A DNA stretch of 5,837 nt from Microcaldota archaeon (lineage in GTDB: Archaea; Iainarchaeota; Iainarchaeia; Iainarchaeales; JAGVWC01): positions 1 through 5,837 of the forward strand of contig JAHJAQ010000009.1 of NCBI GenBank assembly GCA_018813975.1. Direction: 5' to 3'. The position numbers and the translations under genes are program-made. The notes under the pieces are model-generated. The model was not told the DNA's origin and did no database searches. It saw nothing but the letters and a program-made list of their open reading frames with translations. Shown here piece by piece: positions 5,233 through 5,837 of the stretch. Within the stretch, counting starts at the first letter, position 1, and each line of letters opens with the position of its first letter.

Positions 5233-5837
5233 CTATAATTGCCTTTCCCTGATTTTTTGATAAAGCAGGAAAGAATAAACAAGGGGTATTACGGTAGCAA
5301 CAATAATTGCAGCAATAGCAATCCAGAATGCTTGGGCCGGAGCTAAACTGCTGACAATGGCGATAATTCCTGCGAGCATGAATAACGTGCCCCCTAGAGA
5401 ATGGGTTTTTTCCCATACCGTATCATTGGCTAGGCTCCAGGGTGTTTTAATACCTACAAAAAAATTGCGTTTAAAAGAGGGCATTAAGTATCCAATGGCA
5501 AGGAACAAAAAACCAAATGGAATTGTAAACGACACAAAAAAATTAGCGGTTATTCCAAAAGAAGGCAAGAGACTCACAATAAAGAATATAAGAAAAAATA
5601 GTTCGAGCACCACCCCAAGTTGCCAGTATTGTTTTTCAAATGCTTTCAAATTTTCTTTGAACACTGCGATTTTTGGAACAACAATCAACAATAAGAGCAT
5701 AAAAACCATTATCGCGGGGAATAAGAGGGCGCCTATCCATGGCGGACCATAACCATCAATTTCTCCTTGGGCATTCCAGTGAATGGGCGTTTGTTCTGGT
5801 AGCAATGGAAAGACAAACAATCCCAAGGCAATACTCA
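5233..5837 (-). CDS. SdpI/DUF1648-family integral membrane protein (N-terminus outside window)
   Basis: The DUF1648 signature LPEQTPIHWNAQGEIDGYG near the N-terminus and the SdpI-type stretch RNFFVGIKTPWSLANDTVW, followed by EKTHSLGG, place it firmly in the SdpI family. About six hydrophobic spans are visible, the first cut by the window edge. The frame stays open to base 5837 (SIALGLFVFPLLPEQ), and family members begin about a dozen residues earlier, so the TTG at 5826 is not the real start. Some 200 residues are visible against about 207 in Bacillus subtilis SdpI. In B. subtilis SdpI gives immunity to the SdpC toxin and sequesters the repressor SdpR at the membrane. No SdpC or SdpR homologue is seen here, and many family members in bacteria and archaea are orphans, so toxin immunity should not be assumed. 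The stop is TAG at 5235-5233. The gene shares strand with the surface operon but is separated by 123 bases. Confidence 0.9.
   Translation of the reverse strand, partial: SIALGLFVFPLLPEQTPIHWNAQGEIDGYGPPWIGALLFPAIMVFMLLLLIVVPKIAVFKENLKAFEKQYWQLGVVLELFFLIFFIVSLLPSFGITANFFVSFTIPFGFLFLAIGYLMPSFKRNFFVGIKTPWSLANDTVWEKTHSLGGTLFMLAGIIAIVSSLAPAQAFWIAIAAIIVATVIPLVYSFLLYQKIRERQL

Noticed and set aside
5357..5752. Plus-strand open frame of 131 codons opposite the SdpI-like gene
   Set aside because: Antisense to a gene carrying clear family motifs; the composition is not protein-like.
1..5837. CRISPR array, tRNA, rRNA, insertion sequence or attachment site
   Set aside because: No regularly spaced repeats, cloverleaf, transposase motifs or terminal inverted repeats were seen on either strand.

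Overview
This is an AT-rich window from what is probably an archaeon, plausibly a DPANN-type lineage. The lineage guess is inference, because no rRNA or marker gene is present. The support is: an exported Lon-type protease without an ATPase, multidomain Ig-like surface proteins with a C-terminal membrane anchor and short basic tail (the architecture of archaeal COG1361/COG1470-type proteins), TATA-like boxes with a possibly leaderless GTG start, U-rich rather than hairpin-type gene ends, and short intergenic gaps.

Layout. Positions 1-2531 are on the plus strand: the 3' end of an unrecognised gene, then (ATGA overlap) a 728-residue secreted protein whose middle is a Lon/S16 peptidase domain with an intact Ser297-Lys340 dyad. 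Convergent to it, reading right to left from about 5109 to 2543, is an apparent envelope operon of three: a 190-residue type I membrane protein with one beta-sandwich-like domain, a 629-residue type I membrane protein with about five Ig-like domains, and a 25-residue single-span membrane peptide with its own Shine-Dalgarno. The two convergent units end 11 bases apart. Right of the operon, 5110-5232 is a promoter-bearing, G/C-run-rich intergenic stretch. After it comes the body of an SdpI/DUF1648-family membrane protein on the minus strand, whose start lies beyond the right edge.

How the genes fit together. All recognisable products are exported or membrane proteins, so this looks like a cell-surface module: an extracytoplasmic ATP-independent protease facing a pair of anchored, probably glycosylated and disulfide-stabilised ectodomain proteins that share a design (signal peptide, beta domains, proline-rich stalk, juxtamembrane TGL-containing segment, single TM, short tail). 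Any functional link between protease and surface pair is inference from proximity. The least described elements are the 25-residue peptide, the roughly 320-residue C-terminal part of the protease, and the paired surface proteins.
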